64,000 bases of DNA from Hydrogenophaga palleronii_A. Lineage in GTDB: Bacteria; Pseudomonadota; Gammaproteobacteria; Burkholderiales; Burkholderiaceae_C. Within the stretch, counting starts at the first letter, position 1. Every line of letters starts with the position of its first letter. Below are positions 15,654-24,571 of the stretch, one piece after another. Both the position numbers and the translations under genes were made by a program. The DNA lies in assembly GCF_031457455.1 (NCBI RefSeq), contig NZ_JAVDWU010000018.1, positions 15,584 to 79,583 on the forward strand, read 5' to 3'. The notes beneath the pieces are model-generated. The model was not told where the DNA came from. It saw only the letters and a list, made by a program, of their open reading frames with translations, and searched no databases.

Positions 15654-16550
15654 TCACGCCCCGGCTTGGCGCAATCCCGGCAGGCTTTCAAACCAGTCCA
15701 GGGCTTCGTCCCACAGGGGTTTGGCTTTGGGGCGGAAGTAGCCCATGTGGCCGATGGCGCCGAGCTGGTTCTGGCGCGGGTCGATGGTGACGGCGCGCAC
15801 GGCGCTGTTGCGGTAGCCAGCCATGAAGGCGTCGCGTGAGGCGGGTGGTGCCCAGGCGTCGTCCAGGGCATTGACCGCCACGATGGGAAAGCGCACGTCG
15901 TCAAAGCGTTGGGTGATGGCCTGCATCCGGGGGTCATCGAAGAAGTAGCGCGGGAAGCGGCACCAGTCGCGCCATTGGCGGTACACGTCCAGCGGCAGGT
16001 CTTCGCCCATGCCCAGTTTGCTCCAGGGGAGATAGCCGGCCATGCGGGTCCACACCGGACCCAGCACGCGCCACATGAACAGCACGCGCAGCCGCTCCAG
16101 CGGCGGCATCCAGCCGTGCCAGCCAGCGCCGGTGGCGAAGGTCCAGGCGCCGTCGACCGATTCAGGGCACGGCAGCAGCCCCAGGGCGTGGCCGCCGTAG
16201 GAGTGTCCCACCACGTACAGTGGCACGCCTTCGGTTCGCATGGCCTGGATGCCGGCCGCCAGATCGAGGCGGCCCCAGTCGAGGTAGTCCATGCGGAAAC
16301 CCTTGAGGCTGGGGGGCGCCGATGCGCCAATGCCCCTGTAGTCGAGTGTCAGCACGTCAAAGCCGCGACGGGCCGCGTGCTCGGCAAAGCGCTTGTAGAA
16401 ACCTTGCGGCACCGCGGTGGCACCGCCCACCACCAGATGCGCCCGGGGCTTGACGGTGCTGCGGTAACGCACGGCCACCAGCTCATAGCCGTCGTCGGCA
16501 GTGAGTGTGAGGCGCTCGGTGTGCACCGGGTGTTCATTGGCAGGGGTCAT
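15654..16550 (-). CDS. Alpha/beta-hydrolase family protein
   Basis: A 298-residue cytosolic hydrolase. The core shows VVGGATAVPQGFYKRFA in place of an HGG oxyanion loop, LDYRGIGAS, and the nucleophile elbow VGHSYGG with Ser117. Acid and histidine candidates lie in VNALDDAWAPPA and near GHMGYF. It is second in an operon with a TetR regulator: the regulator stop and this ATG overlap (16547-16550). It may act on small esters or lactones whose presence the regulator senses; the substrate is unknown. Confidence 0.78.
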   Translation of the reverse strand: MTPANEHPVHTERLTLTADDGYELVAVRYRSTVKPRAHLVVGGATAVPQGFYKRFAEHAARRGFDVLTLDYRGIGASAPPSLKGFRMDYLDWGRLDLAAGIQAMRTEGVPLYVVGHSYGGHALGLLPCPESVDGAWTFATGAGWHGWMPPLERLRVLFMWRVLGPVWTRMAGYLPWSKLGMGEDLPLDVYRQWRDWCRFPRYFFDDPRMQAITQRFDDVRFPIVAVNALDDAWAPPASRDAFMAGYRNSAVRAVTIDPRQNQLGAIGHMGYFRPKAKPLWDEALDWFESLPGLRQAGA

Positions 16551-17149
16551 GGTCGGGCTCCTTGGGAACGCAGGGTCAGCAGGGAAAGCAAGGTGTGGGT
16601 GGCCTGTTCGATGGGCTGCGTGCTTTGCGCCACGCGGGCCTGCAGCAGACCCCCCTCGTAGGCCGCGACGATCAGTGCCGCCAGGCCCTGGACCGACTCA
16701 CGCGGCTCGCCGCCCTGTTCCAGCGCCTGCGCAATGCGATCGCGCATGCGGGCAAAGGCCCGGTCCAGCGCAGCGCGCAGCAGGGGATCGTCTGGCGTGG
16801 TTTCCAGCGCCACTGTGGCCAGCGGGCAACCGCATTCGAAGCCGGTGTCACGCAGGCGGGCGGTGGCGCTGGTCATCCAGTGGCGCAGGGCCTCGATGGG
16901 ATCAGGGATGCGGGTGAGCAGGGTGTCCAGGCCGAGCAGCATGCGGTCCATCACCTGATCGATGGCTGCGATGGCCAGCTCGGTCTTGCCACCGGGAAAG
17001 TGGTGATACAGCACGCCCTTGGGCGCGCCGGCCTGGGCCAGCAGTTCGGTCAGGCCGATGCCGTGCAGGCCGCGGCGGCGCAGGGCGTCGGCCATGGCGG
17101 CGATCAGGCGCTCGCGGGTGCCGGGGTTGGGTGCTTCGGAATCGGGCAT
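16547..17149 (-). CDS. TetR-family repressor (YxaF/LmrA-like)
   Basis: A 200-residue regulator with an N-terminal helix-turn-helix (TRERLIAAMADALRRRGLHGIGLTELLAQAGAPKGVLYHHFPGGKTEL), typical of the YxaF/LmrA group, then a helical ligand-binding domain. The frame is open to 17185. The start at 17149 is preferred because the operator at 17163-17178 would otherwise lie within the coding region. It is translationally coupled to the following hydrolase gene and probably autoregulated. Confidence 0.85.
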   Translation of the reverse strand: MPDSEAPNPGTRERLIAAMADALRRRGLHGIGLTELLAQAGAPKGVLYHHFPGGKTELAIAAIDQVMDRMLLGLDTLLTRIPDPIEALRHWMTSATARLRDTGFECGCPLATVALETTPDDPLLRAALDRAFARMRDRIAQALEQGGEPRESVQGLAALIVAAYEGGLLQARVAQSTQPIEQATHTLLSLLTLRSQGARP

Positions 17150-17162
17150 GGGTCGCAATCTA

Positions 17163-17178
17163 TAGACCGGTCGGTCTA
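17163..17178. promoter_or_regulatory. TetR-type operator TAGACC-N4-GGTCTA
   Basis: A perfect inverted repeat, TAGACC GGTC GGTCTA, 14 bases upstream of the chosen regulator start. Its half-sites equal those described for NemR-type TetR proteins (TAGACC-N4-GGTCTA). The position predicts repression of the regulator/hydrolase operon. Confidence 0.75.
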
Positions 17179-17212
17179 GTGTCAAGCCATGCGTGTCGCG
17201 CAGGCGCGCACA

Positions 17213-17241
17213 ATAAAAAAGCGCCCGAAGGCGCTTTTTTT
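17213..17241 (-). terminator. Rho-independent terminator of gap
   Basis: Stem GCGCC(C)GAAGGCGC flanked by an A-run on one side and a T-run on the other, so it can work in both directions. It lies just after the gap stop codon and before the divergent end of the TetR promoter region. Confidence 0.88.
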
Positions 17242-17262
17242 ATTGGGGATCGAAGCGAGGGC

Positions 17263-18261
17263 TTACTTGGCCACCACGCGCACCATTTCCAGGCACTTGT
17301 TGGAGTAGCCCCATTCGTTGTCGTACCAGCTCACCACCTTGATGAAGGTCTTGTCCAGTGCGATGCCGGCGTCGGCGTCGAAGATGGAGGTGCGGGTGTC
17401 GCCACGGAAATCGGTGGCCACCACCTTGTCGGTGGTGTAGCCCAGCACGCCCTTGAGGGCGCCTTCGCTCTGGGCCTTCATTTCCGCGCAGATCTCTTCG
17501 TAGGTGGCTTCGCTGTTGAGTTCCACGGTCAGGTCGACCACCGACACGTCGGAGGTGGGCACACGGAAACTCATGCCGGTGAGCTTCTTGTTCAGCTCGG
17601 GAATCACCACGCCCACGGCCTTGGCCGCGCCGGTGCTGCTGGGGATGATGTTTTCCAGAATGCCGCGGCCGCCGCGCCAGTCCTTGTTGGAAGGGCCGTC
17701 CACGGTCTTCTGCGTGGCGGTGGCGGCGTGCACCGTGGTCATCAGGCCGCGCTTGATGCCCCACTTGTCGTTGAGCACCTTGGCAATGGGCGCCAGGCAG
17801 TTGGTGGTGCACGAGGCGTTGGAGATGATGGCCTCGCCCTTGTAGGTCTTGTCGTTCACGCCGTAGACGAACATGGGAGTGTCGTCCTTGGAAGGGGCCG
17901 ACAGGATGACCTTCTTGGCGCCAGCGTCCAGGTGCTTCTGCGCGGTGACCTTGTCCAGGAACAAGCCGGTGGACTCGATGACCACATCGGCGCCGACTTC
18001 GTTCCACTTGAGGTTGGCCGGGTCGCGCTCTTGCGTGAGGCGAATCTTCTTGCCGTTGACCACCAGGGTGTTGCCGTCGACGCTGACGTCGCCCTTGAAG
18101 CGGCCGTGCACGCTGTCGTACTGCAGCATGTAGGCCAGGTAGTCGGGCTCCAGCAGGTCGTTGATGGCAACGATCTCGATGTCCGAAAAGTTCTGGATCG
18201 CGCTGCGCAGCACGTTGCGACCGATGCGGCCGAAACCGTTGATACCGACTTTGATAGCCAT
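17263..18261 (-). CDS. gap: Glyceraldehyde-3-phosphate dehydrogenase, type I
   Basis: The 332-residue glycolytic/gluconeogenic enzyme converting GAP to 1,3-bisphosphoglycerate. The NAD-binding start is IKVGINGFGRIGRNV. The catalytic Cys151 sits in SNASCTTNC. The base His lies in the TTVHAATATQ segment, and SWYDNEWGYS is near the C-terminus. Asp in NDLL (about 35-37) indicates NAD preference. It follows tkt on the same strand after 54 bases, so both are probably transcribed together, and a strong terminator follows. Confidence 0.97.
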   Translation of the reverse strand: MAIKVGINGFGRIGRNVLRSAIQNFSDIEIVAINDLLEPDYLAYMLQYDSVHGRFKGDVSVDGNTLVVNGKKIRLTQERDPANLKWNEVGADVVIESTGLFLDKVTAQKHLDAGAKKVILSAPSKDDTPMFVYGVNDKTYKGEAIISNASCTTNCLAPIAKVLNDKWGIKRGLMTTVHAATATQKTVDGPSNKDWRGGRGILENIIPSSTGAAKAVGVVIPELNKKLTGMSFRVPTSDVSVVDLTVELNSEATYEEICAEMKAQSEGALKGVLGYTTDKVVATDFRGDTRTSIFDADAGIALDKTFIKVVSWYDNEWGYSNKCLEMVRVVAK

Positions 18262-18315
18262 GTCCTCAGCTCCTGTGGATGGATGAAAAAATGAAACGGA
18301 AAGGGATGAAAAACC

Positions 18316-20400
18316 TCAGCGGGCCAGCACGGCGCGCACCGTGTCCGCCACGTTTTCTGGTGTGAAGCCGAAGTGCTCGAACAGCACCGGTGCCGGGGCC
18401 GATTCGCCGTAGGTGTCAATGCCGACCACCGCCGACACGCCGTACTTCCACCAACCGTCGGTCGAGCCCATTTCAACCGCCACACGCGGCAGGCCCTTGG
18501 GCAGCACGCTGGCCTTGTAGGCGGCGTCCTGGCGGTCGAAGGTGGTGGTGCTGGGCATGGAGACCACGCGCACGGCTATTCTGTGTTGCTTGGCCAGCAG
18601 ATCCTGTGCCTTGAGTGCCAGTTGCACTTCGGAGCCGGTGGCGATGATCACCGCCTGGGCCTTTTTCTTCAGACCCACTTCGGCCGGTTCGGCCAGCACG
18701 TAAGCGCCCTGGCTGATGTGGCCCAGGTCGTTCTTGGGTGCGTAGGGCAGGTTCTGGCGGCTAAGCAGCAGCGCCGTGGGGCGGGTGGCATTCTGCAGCG
18801 CCACGGCCCAGGCCACGGCGGTCTCGGCGGTGTCGGCGGGACGCCACACGTCCAGATTCGGAATGAGGCGCAGGCTGGCGGCGTGCTCGATGGACTGGTG
18901 GGTGGGGCCGTCTTCGCCCAGACCAATCGAATCGTGGGTGAACACATGGATCACGCGCTGCTTCATCAGCGCGGCCATGCGAATGGCGTTGCGCGAGTAG
19001 TCGCTGAAAGTGAGGAAGGTGCCGCCATAGGGGATGAAGCCGCCGTGCAGCGCCACGCCGTTCATGATGGCGGCCATGCCGAATTCACGCACGCCGTAGT
19101 TGATGTGGCGACCGCCCTGGCCGGCCTCGTTCTTCACCACCTCGCCGGCCAGGTTGAAGCGCAGCGCGGGCGTGGCCTTGGTGTTGGTGAGGTTGGAGCC
19201 GGTGAGGTCGGCACTGCCGCCGAGCAGTTCGGGCAGCGCGGCGGTGAAGGTTTCCAGGGCGAGCTGGCTGGCCTTGCGGCTGGCCACGGTCAAGGCTTCG
19301 GTGTGCGCCGCCACAGCGGCATCCACCGCGGTCTGTGCGAAGTTCTTCGGCAACTCGCCCTTCATTCGGCGCACGAACTCTTTGGCCAGCTCGGGGAAGG
19401 CTGCCTTGTAAGCGGCAAAGCGCTCGTTCCATTCGGCTTCGGCCGCCTTGCCGGCATCCTTGGCGTCCCAGGCGGCATAGACCTCCTTGGGCACGGTGAA
19501 AGGCGTGTGCGGCCAGTCCATGGCCTCGCGCGTGAGCTTGACTTCTTCCAGGCCCAGTGGCTCGCCATGGGCCTTGGCGGTGTTGGCGCGGTTGGGGCTT
19601 CCCTTGCCGATGTGGGTCTTGCAGATGATGAGGGTGGGCGCATCCGCCTTGTTCTTCGCATCGGCGATCGCACGATCCACGGCATCGGTGTCGTGGCCGT
19701 CGATGGGGCCGATCACGTTCCAGCCGCAGGCGGTGAAGCGCAGGGCGGTGTTGTCGATGAACCAGGGCGTGACCTGGCCGTCGATGCTGATGCCGTTGTC
19801 GTCGTACAGGGCGATGAGCTTGTTGAGCTTCCAGGCGCCAGCCAGGGCCACGGCTTCGTGGCTGATGCCTTCCATCAGGCAGCCGTCGCCCAGGAACACG
19901 TAGGTGTGATGGTCGACGACGGAATGGCCTTCGCGGTTGAACTCGGAAGCCAGCAGCTTCTCGGCCAGCGCCATGCCCACCGCGTTGGTGATGCCCTGGC
20001 CCAGCGGGCCGGTGGTGGTTTCCACGCCGGGCGTGTGGCCGACCTCAGGGTGGCCGGCGGTCTTGCTGCCGAGCTGACGGAAATTCTTCAGCTCGCCGAT
20101 GGGCAACTTGTAACCGGTGAGATGCAGCAGCGAATAGATCAACATGGAGCCGTGTCCGTTGGACAGCACGAAGCGGTCACGGTTGGCCCAGGCGGGGTTG
20201 GTTGGGTTGTGGCGCAGGTGGCGGCCCCAGAGCGCCACGGCCATGTCGGCCATGCCCATGGGCGCGCCCGGGTGGCCGGAGTTGGCGGCCTGCACCGCGT
20301 CCATGGCCAGGGCGCGGATGGCGTTGGCCTGGACCTGGGAGGACACGCCTGGCGTGGCGGCGGAAACAGGAGTGCTGGTGGTGCTGGAGGCGTCTGACAT
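18316..20400 (-). CDS. tkt: Transketolase
   Basis: A 694-residue thiamine-diphosphate enzyme exchanging two-carbon ketol units in the pentose phosphate (and, if present, Calvin) pathway. The N-terminal domain carries GHPGAPMGMADM and the TPP/metal motif GDGCLMEGISHE. The middle domain has DSIGLGEDGPTHQSIEHAASLR. The C-terminal domain has ATGSEVQLA. The frame is open farther upstream through repeat DNA. The start at 20400 (MSDASSTTST) gives the normal family length. It is upstream of gap in the same direction. Confidence 0.96.
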   Translation of the reverse strand: MSDASSTTSTPVSAATPGVSSQVQANAIRALAMDAVQAANSGHPGAPMGMADMAVALWGRHLRHNPTNPAWANRDRFVLSNGHGSMLIYSLLHLTGYKLPIGELKNFRQLGSKTAGHPEVGHTPGVETTTGPLGQGITNAVGMALAEKLLASEFNREGHSVVDHHTYVFLGDGCLMEGISHEAVALAGAWKLNKLIALYDDNGISIDGQVTPWFIDNTALRFTACGWNVIGPIDGHDTDAVDRAIADAKNKADAPTLIICKTHIGKGSPNRANTAKAHGEPLGLEEVKLTREAMDWPHTPFTVPKEVYAAWDAKDAGKAAEAEWNERFAAYKAAFPELAKEFVRRMKGELPKNFAQTAVDAAVAAHTEALTVASRKASQLALETFTAALPELLGGSADLTGSNLTNTKATPALRFNLAGEVVKNEAGQGGRHINYGVREFGMAAIMNGVALHGGFIPYGGTFLTFSDYSRNAIRMAALMKQRVIHVFTHDSIGLGEDGPTHQSIEHAASLRLIPNLDVWRPADTAETAVAWAVALQNATRPTALLLSRQNLPYAPKNDLGHISQGAYVLAEPAEVGLKKKAQAVIIATGSEVQLALKAQDLLAKQHRIAVRVVSMPSTTTFDRQDAAYKASVLPKGLPRVAVEMGSTDGWWKYGVSAVVGIDTYGESAPAPVLFEHFGFTPENVADTVRAVLAR

Positions 20401-20567
20401 GAAGGGTGCTGCTGGGGGAAGCGGTGGGTAGGGTGAGGTGGGGCGTTCGCGCGAAACCCCTGATTTTATCGGTGCGCGCCCGCGCAACCCGCGAGCTGTG
20501 GACGCGGACCATAATTCAACCCAGTGGCTCCACCGCGCAGAGCGCGACCCACGACGCATGAAGCGGT

Positions 20568-20668
20568 CCCATCCAGGGGCACCGCCGGGCCGCCCTTCGA
20601 CAAGCTCAGGACGGACGGCCAGTGCCACCCCCTTGAGGGGTGACGCGAAGGAAGCGGCGTGGGGTGTT
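20568..20668 (-). repeat. Dispersed hairpin repeat, type 2, at the murU 5' end
   Basis: On the minus strand it reads as a type-2 copy (GGGTGACGCG.../CCCCCTTGAGGGG module on the plus strand). It contains an extra TTCGACAAGCTCAGGACG segment in the 3' hairpin. Unlike the other intergenic type 1/2 copies, its 5' edge does not adjoin a stop codon but abuts the start of murU. Confidence 0.75.
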
Positions 20669-20678
20669 TTATTTCCAC

Positions 20679-21422
20679 ATGATGCGCATGAACCTGAAAC
20701 CCTCCACACCCAGCAGCGTTCCCGCCATGATCCTGGCGGCAGGCCGGGGCATGCGCATGCGCCCCCTGACCGACGAAACGCCCAAGCCGCTGCTGACAGT
20801 GCGTGGCCAACCGCTGATGCAATGGCCCATGGAAGCCTTGCTGGCAGGCGGCTTCCGGCGCTTTGTGGTCAACACGGCCTGGCTGGGCGAACAGATCGAT
20901 GCTTTCTGTGCCGACTGGCAGGCTGCCCACCCCGGCACCGAAGTGGCCACCTCGGACGAAGGCCAGGACTTCGGCTACGCGCTGGAAACCGCCGGCGGCA
21001 TCTCGCGCGCGGCTCCCTTGCTGGACGAGGTGTTCTGGGTGCTGGCCGGGGATGTCTACATGCCGGACTTTGTTTTCACCCAGGCCAGCGTGGACCGCTT
21101 TGTGGCCGGTGGCATGCTGGCCCATCTCTGGCTCGTGCCCAACCCGACCCACAACCCGCACGGTGACTTCGGCCTGACCGCACAGGGCCTGGCCCTGGAC
21201 CAGGCGCCCGTTCGGTACACCTACAGCACGGTGGGCCTGTACCGGCGAACCTTGTTTGAGGCACCCTGGTGCAGCATCGTGCCCGGCAACCCGCAGGGCA
21301 CGGCAGAGCCTCTGGCGCCCTTGCTGCGTCAGGCGATGGCCGCCGGGCTGGTGAGTGCCGAGCTGTATACCGGCGCCTGGACCGATGTGGGCACGCCCGA
21401 GCGGCTAAGGGAATTGGGGTGA
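20679..21422 (+). CDS. murU: N-acetylmuramate alpha-1-phosphate uridylyltransferase
   Basis: A 247-residue nucleotidyltransferase that forms UDP-MurNAc in the cell-wall recycling shortcut. The signature AMILAAGRGMRMRPLTDETPKPLL covers the nucleotide-binding loop. VLAGDVYM supplies the metal-binding Asp, and TDVGTPERL occurs at the C-terminus. Three closely spaced ATGs (20679, 20682, 20688) make the exact start uncertain. The partner kinase gene amgK, normally adjacent, lies about 30 kb away at 50,661. Downstream is pepP, its usual neighbour in related genomes to my knowledge. A type-2 repeat lies immediately upstream. Confidence 0.88.
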   Translation: MMRMNLKPSTPSSVPAMILAAGRGMRMRPLTDETPKPLLTVRGQPLMQWPMEALLAGGFRRFVVNTAWLGEQIDAFCADWQAAHPGTEVATSDEGQDFGYALETAGGISRAAPLLDEVFWVLAGDVYMPDFVFTQASVDRFVAGGMLAHLWLVPNPTHNPHGDFGLTAQGLALDQAPVRYTYSTVGLYRRTLFEAPWCSIVPGNPQGTAEPLAPLLRQAMAAGLVSAELYTGAWTDVGTPERLRELG

Positions 21423-21430
21423 ATCTCATC

Positions 21431-21520
21431 TCCCCCCGCGCCGCCTACGGCGTCACCCCCAAGGGGCGCACCTGGCGGACCGGCAGAGCCGGCTCCGCGG
21501 GTGCTCTGGACATATTCGCG
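21431..21520 (+). repeat. Dispersed hairpin repeat, type 2
   Basis: Starts eight bases after the murU stop: CCCCCCGCGCCGCCTACGGC, CCCCCAAGGGG, then GGACCGGCAGAGCCGGCTCC. It separates murU from pepP. Confidence 0.82.
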
Positions 21521-21569
21521 CCGTCGCGGTGACATGCGGGGTTGCATCAAAAAGCCGACAATGTTGTCC

Positions 21570-22967
21570 ATGGACACCACCCCCCACACCTCCCTGTACG
21601 CCGGGCGCCGTGCCCGGCTGGCCGCCCAACTGGGCTCAGGCGGCATCGCCATCGTGCCGACCGCGCCAGAGCACCTGCGCAACCGCGACACCGGCTACCT
21701 CTACCGTTTTGACAGCTACTTCTACTACCTGACCGGCTTCACCGAGCCGAATGCGTGGCTGATCGTCACGGCAGAGGGCACGAGCACGCTGTTCTGCCAG
21801 CCCAAGGACGCCGAGCGCGAGATCTGGGATGGTTATCGACTGGGGCCAGACGCAGCACCGGAGGTGCTGGGCGTAAACGAAGCGTTTTCGGTGCAGGTAC
21901 TGGGAGAAAAGCTGCCCAAGCTGCTGGAGAACCGCGCCACGGTGTGGTACCCCTTTGCCACCCACAGCGGACTTGAAGCCCAGGTCGACGGCTGGCTGCG
22001 CAAGGTGCGTGCGCGGGTGCGCTATGGTGCCCTGTGCCCTGACACCCAGCGCGACCTGTGCAGCCTGCTGGACGAGATGCGGCTGCTCAAGGACGCGCAT
22101 GAGATCGCGACCATGCGGCGCGCAGGCGAAATCAGCGCGCGCGCCCACATCCGCGCCATGCAGCGCAGCGCGGCCATGCTGCGCGCCGGGCAGGATGTGC
22201 GCGAGCACCACCTGGACGCCGAGCTGCTGCACGAATTCCGCCAGCACGGCTCGCAGTACCCGGCCTACGGCAGCATCGTGGCCGCCGGGGCGAATGCCTG
22301 TGTGCTGCATTACAGCGCGGGCAGCGCACCGGTGCGCGACGGCGAGCTGGTGTTGATTGACGCGGGCTGCGAGCTCGACGGTTATGCCAGCGACATCACT
22401 CGCACTTTTCCTGCCAACGGCAGGTTCACCGGCCCGCAGCGCACGCTGTACGAGCTGGTACTGGCCAGCCAGGATGCCGCCGTGGCAGCCACCAAAGCCG
22501 GCGCACGCTTCAACGATCCCCATGAGGCCACCGTGGCCGTGCTGGCGCAGGGCTTGCTGGATGTGGGTCTGCTGGATGCGAACAAGGTGGGCAGCGCGCA
22601 GGACGTGATCGCCAACCGCGCGTACTTTCCGTTCTACATGCACCGCACCGGCCACTGGCTGGGGCTGGATGTGCACGACTGCGGCAGCTACGTGGAGCCT
22701 GGCGAGGTGGGCACCGTGAACGAGCGCAAGGACCCGCTCAGCGGTGAAACCATCAAAGACCGCCCCAGCCGCGTGCTGCGGCCCGGCATGGTGCTCACCA
22801 TCGAGCCCGGCCTGTATGTGCGCCCGGGCGAAGGCGTGCCCGAGGCGTTCTGGAACATCGGCATCCGCATCGAAGACGACGCATTGGTTACCGAGCAGGG
22901 TTGCGAGCTGATGTCGCGCGGTGTGCCGGTGAAGGTTGATGACATCGAAGCGCTGATGCGCGGCTGA
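21570..22967 (+). CDS. pepP: Xaa-Pro aminopeptidase
   Basis: About 465 residues. A cytosolic M24B metallopeptidase that removes N-terminal residues next to proline. The N-terminal domain (LYAGRRARLAAQLGSGGIAIVPTAPE..., GYLYRFDSYFYYLTGF) precedes the pita-bread catalytic domain. Dimetal ligands are visible in LIDAGCELDGYASDITRTFP, HRTGHWLGLDVHD, IEPGLYV and IRIEDD. The ATG at 21570 is preferred; 21561 is also possible. The next gene starts four bases after its stop. Confidence 0.93.
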   Translation: MDTTPHTSLYAGRRARLAAQLGSGGIAIVPTAPEHLRNRDTGYLYRFDSYFYYLTGFTEPNAWLIVTAEGTSTLFCQPKDAEREIWDGYRLGPDAAPEVLGVNEAFSVQVLGEKLPKLLENRATVWYPFATHSGLEAQVDGWLRKVRARVRYGALCPDTQRDLCSLLDEMRLLKDAHEIATMRRAGEISARAHIRAMQRSAAMLRAGQDVREHHLDAELLHEFRQHGSQYPAYGSIVAAGANACVLHYSAGSAPVRDGELVLIDAGCELDGYASDITRTFPANGRFTGPQRTLYELVLASQDAAVAATKAGARFNDPHEATVAVLAQGLLDVGLLDANKVGSAQDVIANRAYFPFYMHRTGHWLGLDVHDCGSYVEPGEVGTVNERKDPLSGETIKDRPSRVLRPGMVLTIEPGLYVRPGEGVPEAFWNIGIRIEDDALVTEQGCELMSRGVPVKVDDIEALMRG

Positions 22968-22971
22968 GCCG

Positions 22972-23547
22972 GTGCGGGTTCTCAGCGTCAATTGCGGCGC
23001 GGTGCGGCCCCTGCAGGCCGCCGGGCGCGTGGTGCTCTCCGGCATCGGCAAGCAGCCGGTGGCTGGCCCGGTGGTGGTACAGAAGCTGGGCCTGGCAGGC
23101 GACGAGCAGGCCGACCTGAGCGTGCACGGCGGGTTGGACAAGGCGGTCTACGCCTACCCCGCCGAACACCTGCCGCTGTGGCAGCGCCTGCGCCGCGAGC
23201 GCGGCGTGGACCTGTTCGACGACCCCTTGCCTCCCGGCTTCCTGGGCGAAAACCTGACGATCGAAGGTCTGCTGGAAACCAGGATCTGGATCGGTGATGA
23301 ACTGCACTTCCCGGGCTGCGTTTTGCGCGTGACCGCGCCGCGCGAGCCCTGCTTCAAGTTCAACGCGGTGATGGGCTTGCGCGACGCAGGCAGGCTGATG
23401 ATGGACCACGGCTGCAGCGGCTTCTACATGGCCGTGGTGCAAAGCGGCCAGATCGAGGCCGGACAGCCGTTCAGCGTGCAGCGCGGCACCCAGGGCCTGC
23501 GCGTGAGCGAGGCCTTCGCCGCCAAACGCATCAAGCACCTGCGCTGA
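22972..23547 (+). CDS. MOSC-domain protein, YiiM-like
   Basis: A 191-residue protein starting at GTG, four bases behind pepP, so probably co-translated. The MOSC core is seen as GLAGDEQADLSVHGGLDKAVYAYPAEHL, FLGENLTIEGLLE and the conserved cysteine in TAPREPCFKF. MOSC proteins carry or bind molybdenum/sulfur cofactors. The YiiM subgroup is linked to 6-hydroxylaminopurine detoxification by known family members. The specific role here is not established. Confidence 0.85.
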   Translation: MRVLSVNCGAVRPLQAAGRVVLSGIGKQPVAGPVVVQKLGLAGDEQADLSVHGGLDKAVYAYPAEHLPLWQRLRRERGVDLFDDPLPPGFLGENLTIEGLLETRIWIGDELHFPGCVLRVTAPREPCFKFNAVMGLRDAGRLMMDHGCSGFYMAVVQSGQIEAGQPFSVQRGTQGLRVSEAFAAKRIKHLR

Positions 23548-23602
23548 CGCGCCGGTCGCCGCCCATCTGGGTATTGCGCGGGGTTTGCGGTAGAACACAG
23601 GG

Positions 23603-24571
23603 ATGAACCCAGCCGCCACCCCTGCCGATCTTTCCGTGTTGTGCCTGACGATGAACCCCGCGGTCGATCTCGCCACGGAAACCGAACGCGTGGTGCCCAC
23701 GCACAAGCTGCGCTGCAGCGACACCTTGCACGACGCGGGCGGTGGTGGCATCAACGTGGCGCGGGTGCTGGCCCGCCTGGGCGGCGCGCCCGCGCTACTC
23801 AGCCTGGCGGGTGGCCCCACCGGCGACTGGCTGCGCACCCGGCTGACGCAGGAAGGCCTCGCGGCCACCCTGCTGCCCATAGTGAACGACACGCGCATCA
23901 GCTTCACCGTGCACGAAAGCAGCTCCGGCGCGGAGTTCCGGTTCGTGATGCCAGGCCCCACACTGAGCGCCGAGGAATGGCAGGCCACGCTGGACCACCT
24001 GCAGGCGCTGGATCCTTTCCCCGATGTGCTGGTGGCCAGCGGCAGTCTGCCGCCCGGGGTGCCCATGCACTTTTACGCGCGGCTCGCCCGCCTGTGCCGC
24101 GCGCGCGGCGCGCGTCTGGTGCTGGACACGGCAGGTGCACCACTGGCCGCCGCGCTCGACGACGGCGTGTACCTGATCAAGCCCAACCTGCGCGAGCTGC
24201 GCGAACTCACCGGCCAACCCCTGGAAGAGCCCGCCGCCTGGCAGGCTGCGGCGGCAGCGCTGGTGAACGACGGCAGGGCCCAGGTCGTGGCGCTCACGCT
24301 GGGCCACCTGGGCGCGGTGCTGGCCACAACCGAGGGCACGTGGGTCGCCGAACCCCTGCCCATTGAAGTGGCCAGCGCGGTGGGCGCGGGCGACAGCTTC
24401 GTGGGTGGCCTGGTCTGGGCCTTGCAGCAGCACCGGCCCCTCACCGAGGCCTTCACCTGGGGCGTGGCAGCCGGCTCGGCGGCCCTGCTGTCGGCAGGCA
24501 CCGGCCTGTGCGACCCCGCAGACGTGCGGCGCCTGCAACCCACCGTGGCACTGACGCGCACGCCCGGCTGA
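23603..24571 (+). CDS. PfkB-family hexose-phosphate kinase (1-/6-phosphofructokinase type)
   Basis: A 322-residue ribokinase-fold kinase. The N-terminal segment is LTMNPAVDLATETERV. Substrate-binding glycines occur in DAGGGGINVARVLARLGG. LVLDTAG precedes the ATP domain, and the catalytic signature VGAGDSFVGGLVWAL carries the base Asp. The layout matches FruK/LacC/PfkB enzymes that phosphorylate fructose-1-P, tagatose-6-P or fructose-6-P. No PTS genes are nearby, so a PfkB-like role on fructose-6-phosphate is plausible but unproven. Confidence 0.87.
   Translation: MNPAATPADLSVLCLTMNPAVDLATETERVVPTHKLRCSDTLHDAGGGGINVARVLARLGGAPALLSLAGGPTGDWLRTRLTQEGLAATLLPIVNDTRISFTVHESSSGAEFRFVMPGPTLSAEEWQATLDHLQALDPFPDVLVASGSLPPGVPMHFYARLARLCRARGARLVLDTAGAPLAAALDDGVYLIKPNLRELRELTGQPLEEPAAWQAAAAALVNDGRAQVVALTLGHLGAVLATTEGTWVAEPLPIEVASAVGAGDSFVGGLVWALQQHRPLTEAFTWGVAAGSAALLSAGTGLCDPADVRRLQPTVALTRTPG

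Noticed and set aside
18373..20397. Long plus-strand open frame opposite transketolase
   Set aside because: Antisense shadow; Gly/His/Val-rich composition with no recognisable motif, while the minus-strand frame is unambiguous transketolase.
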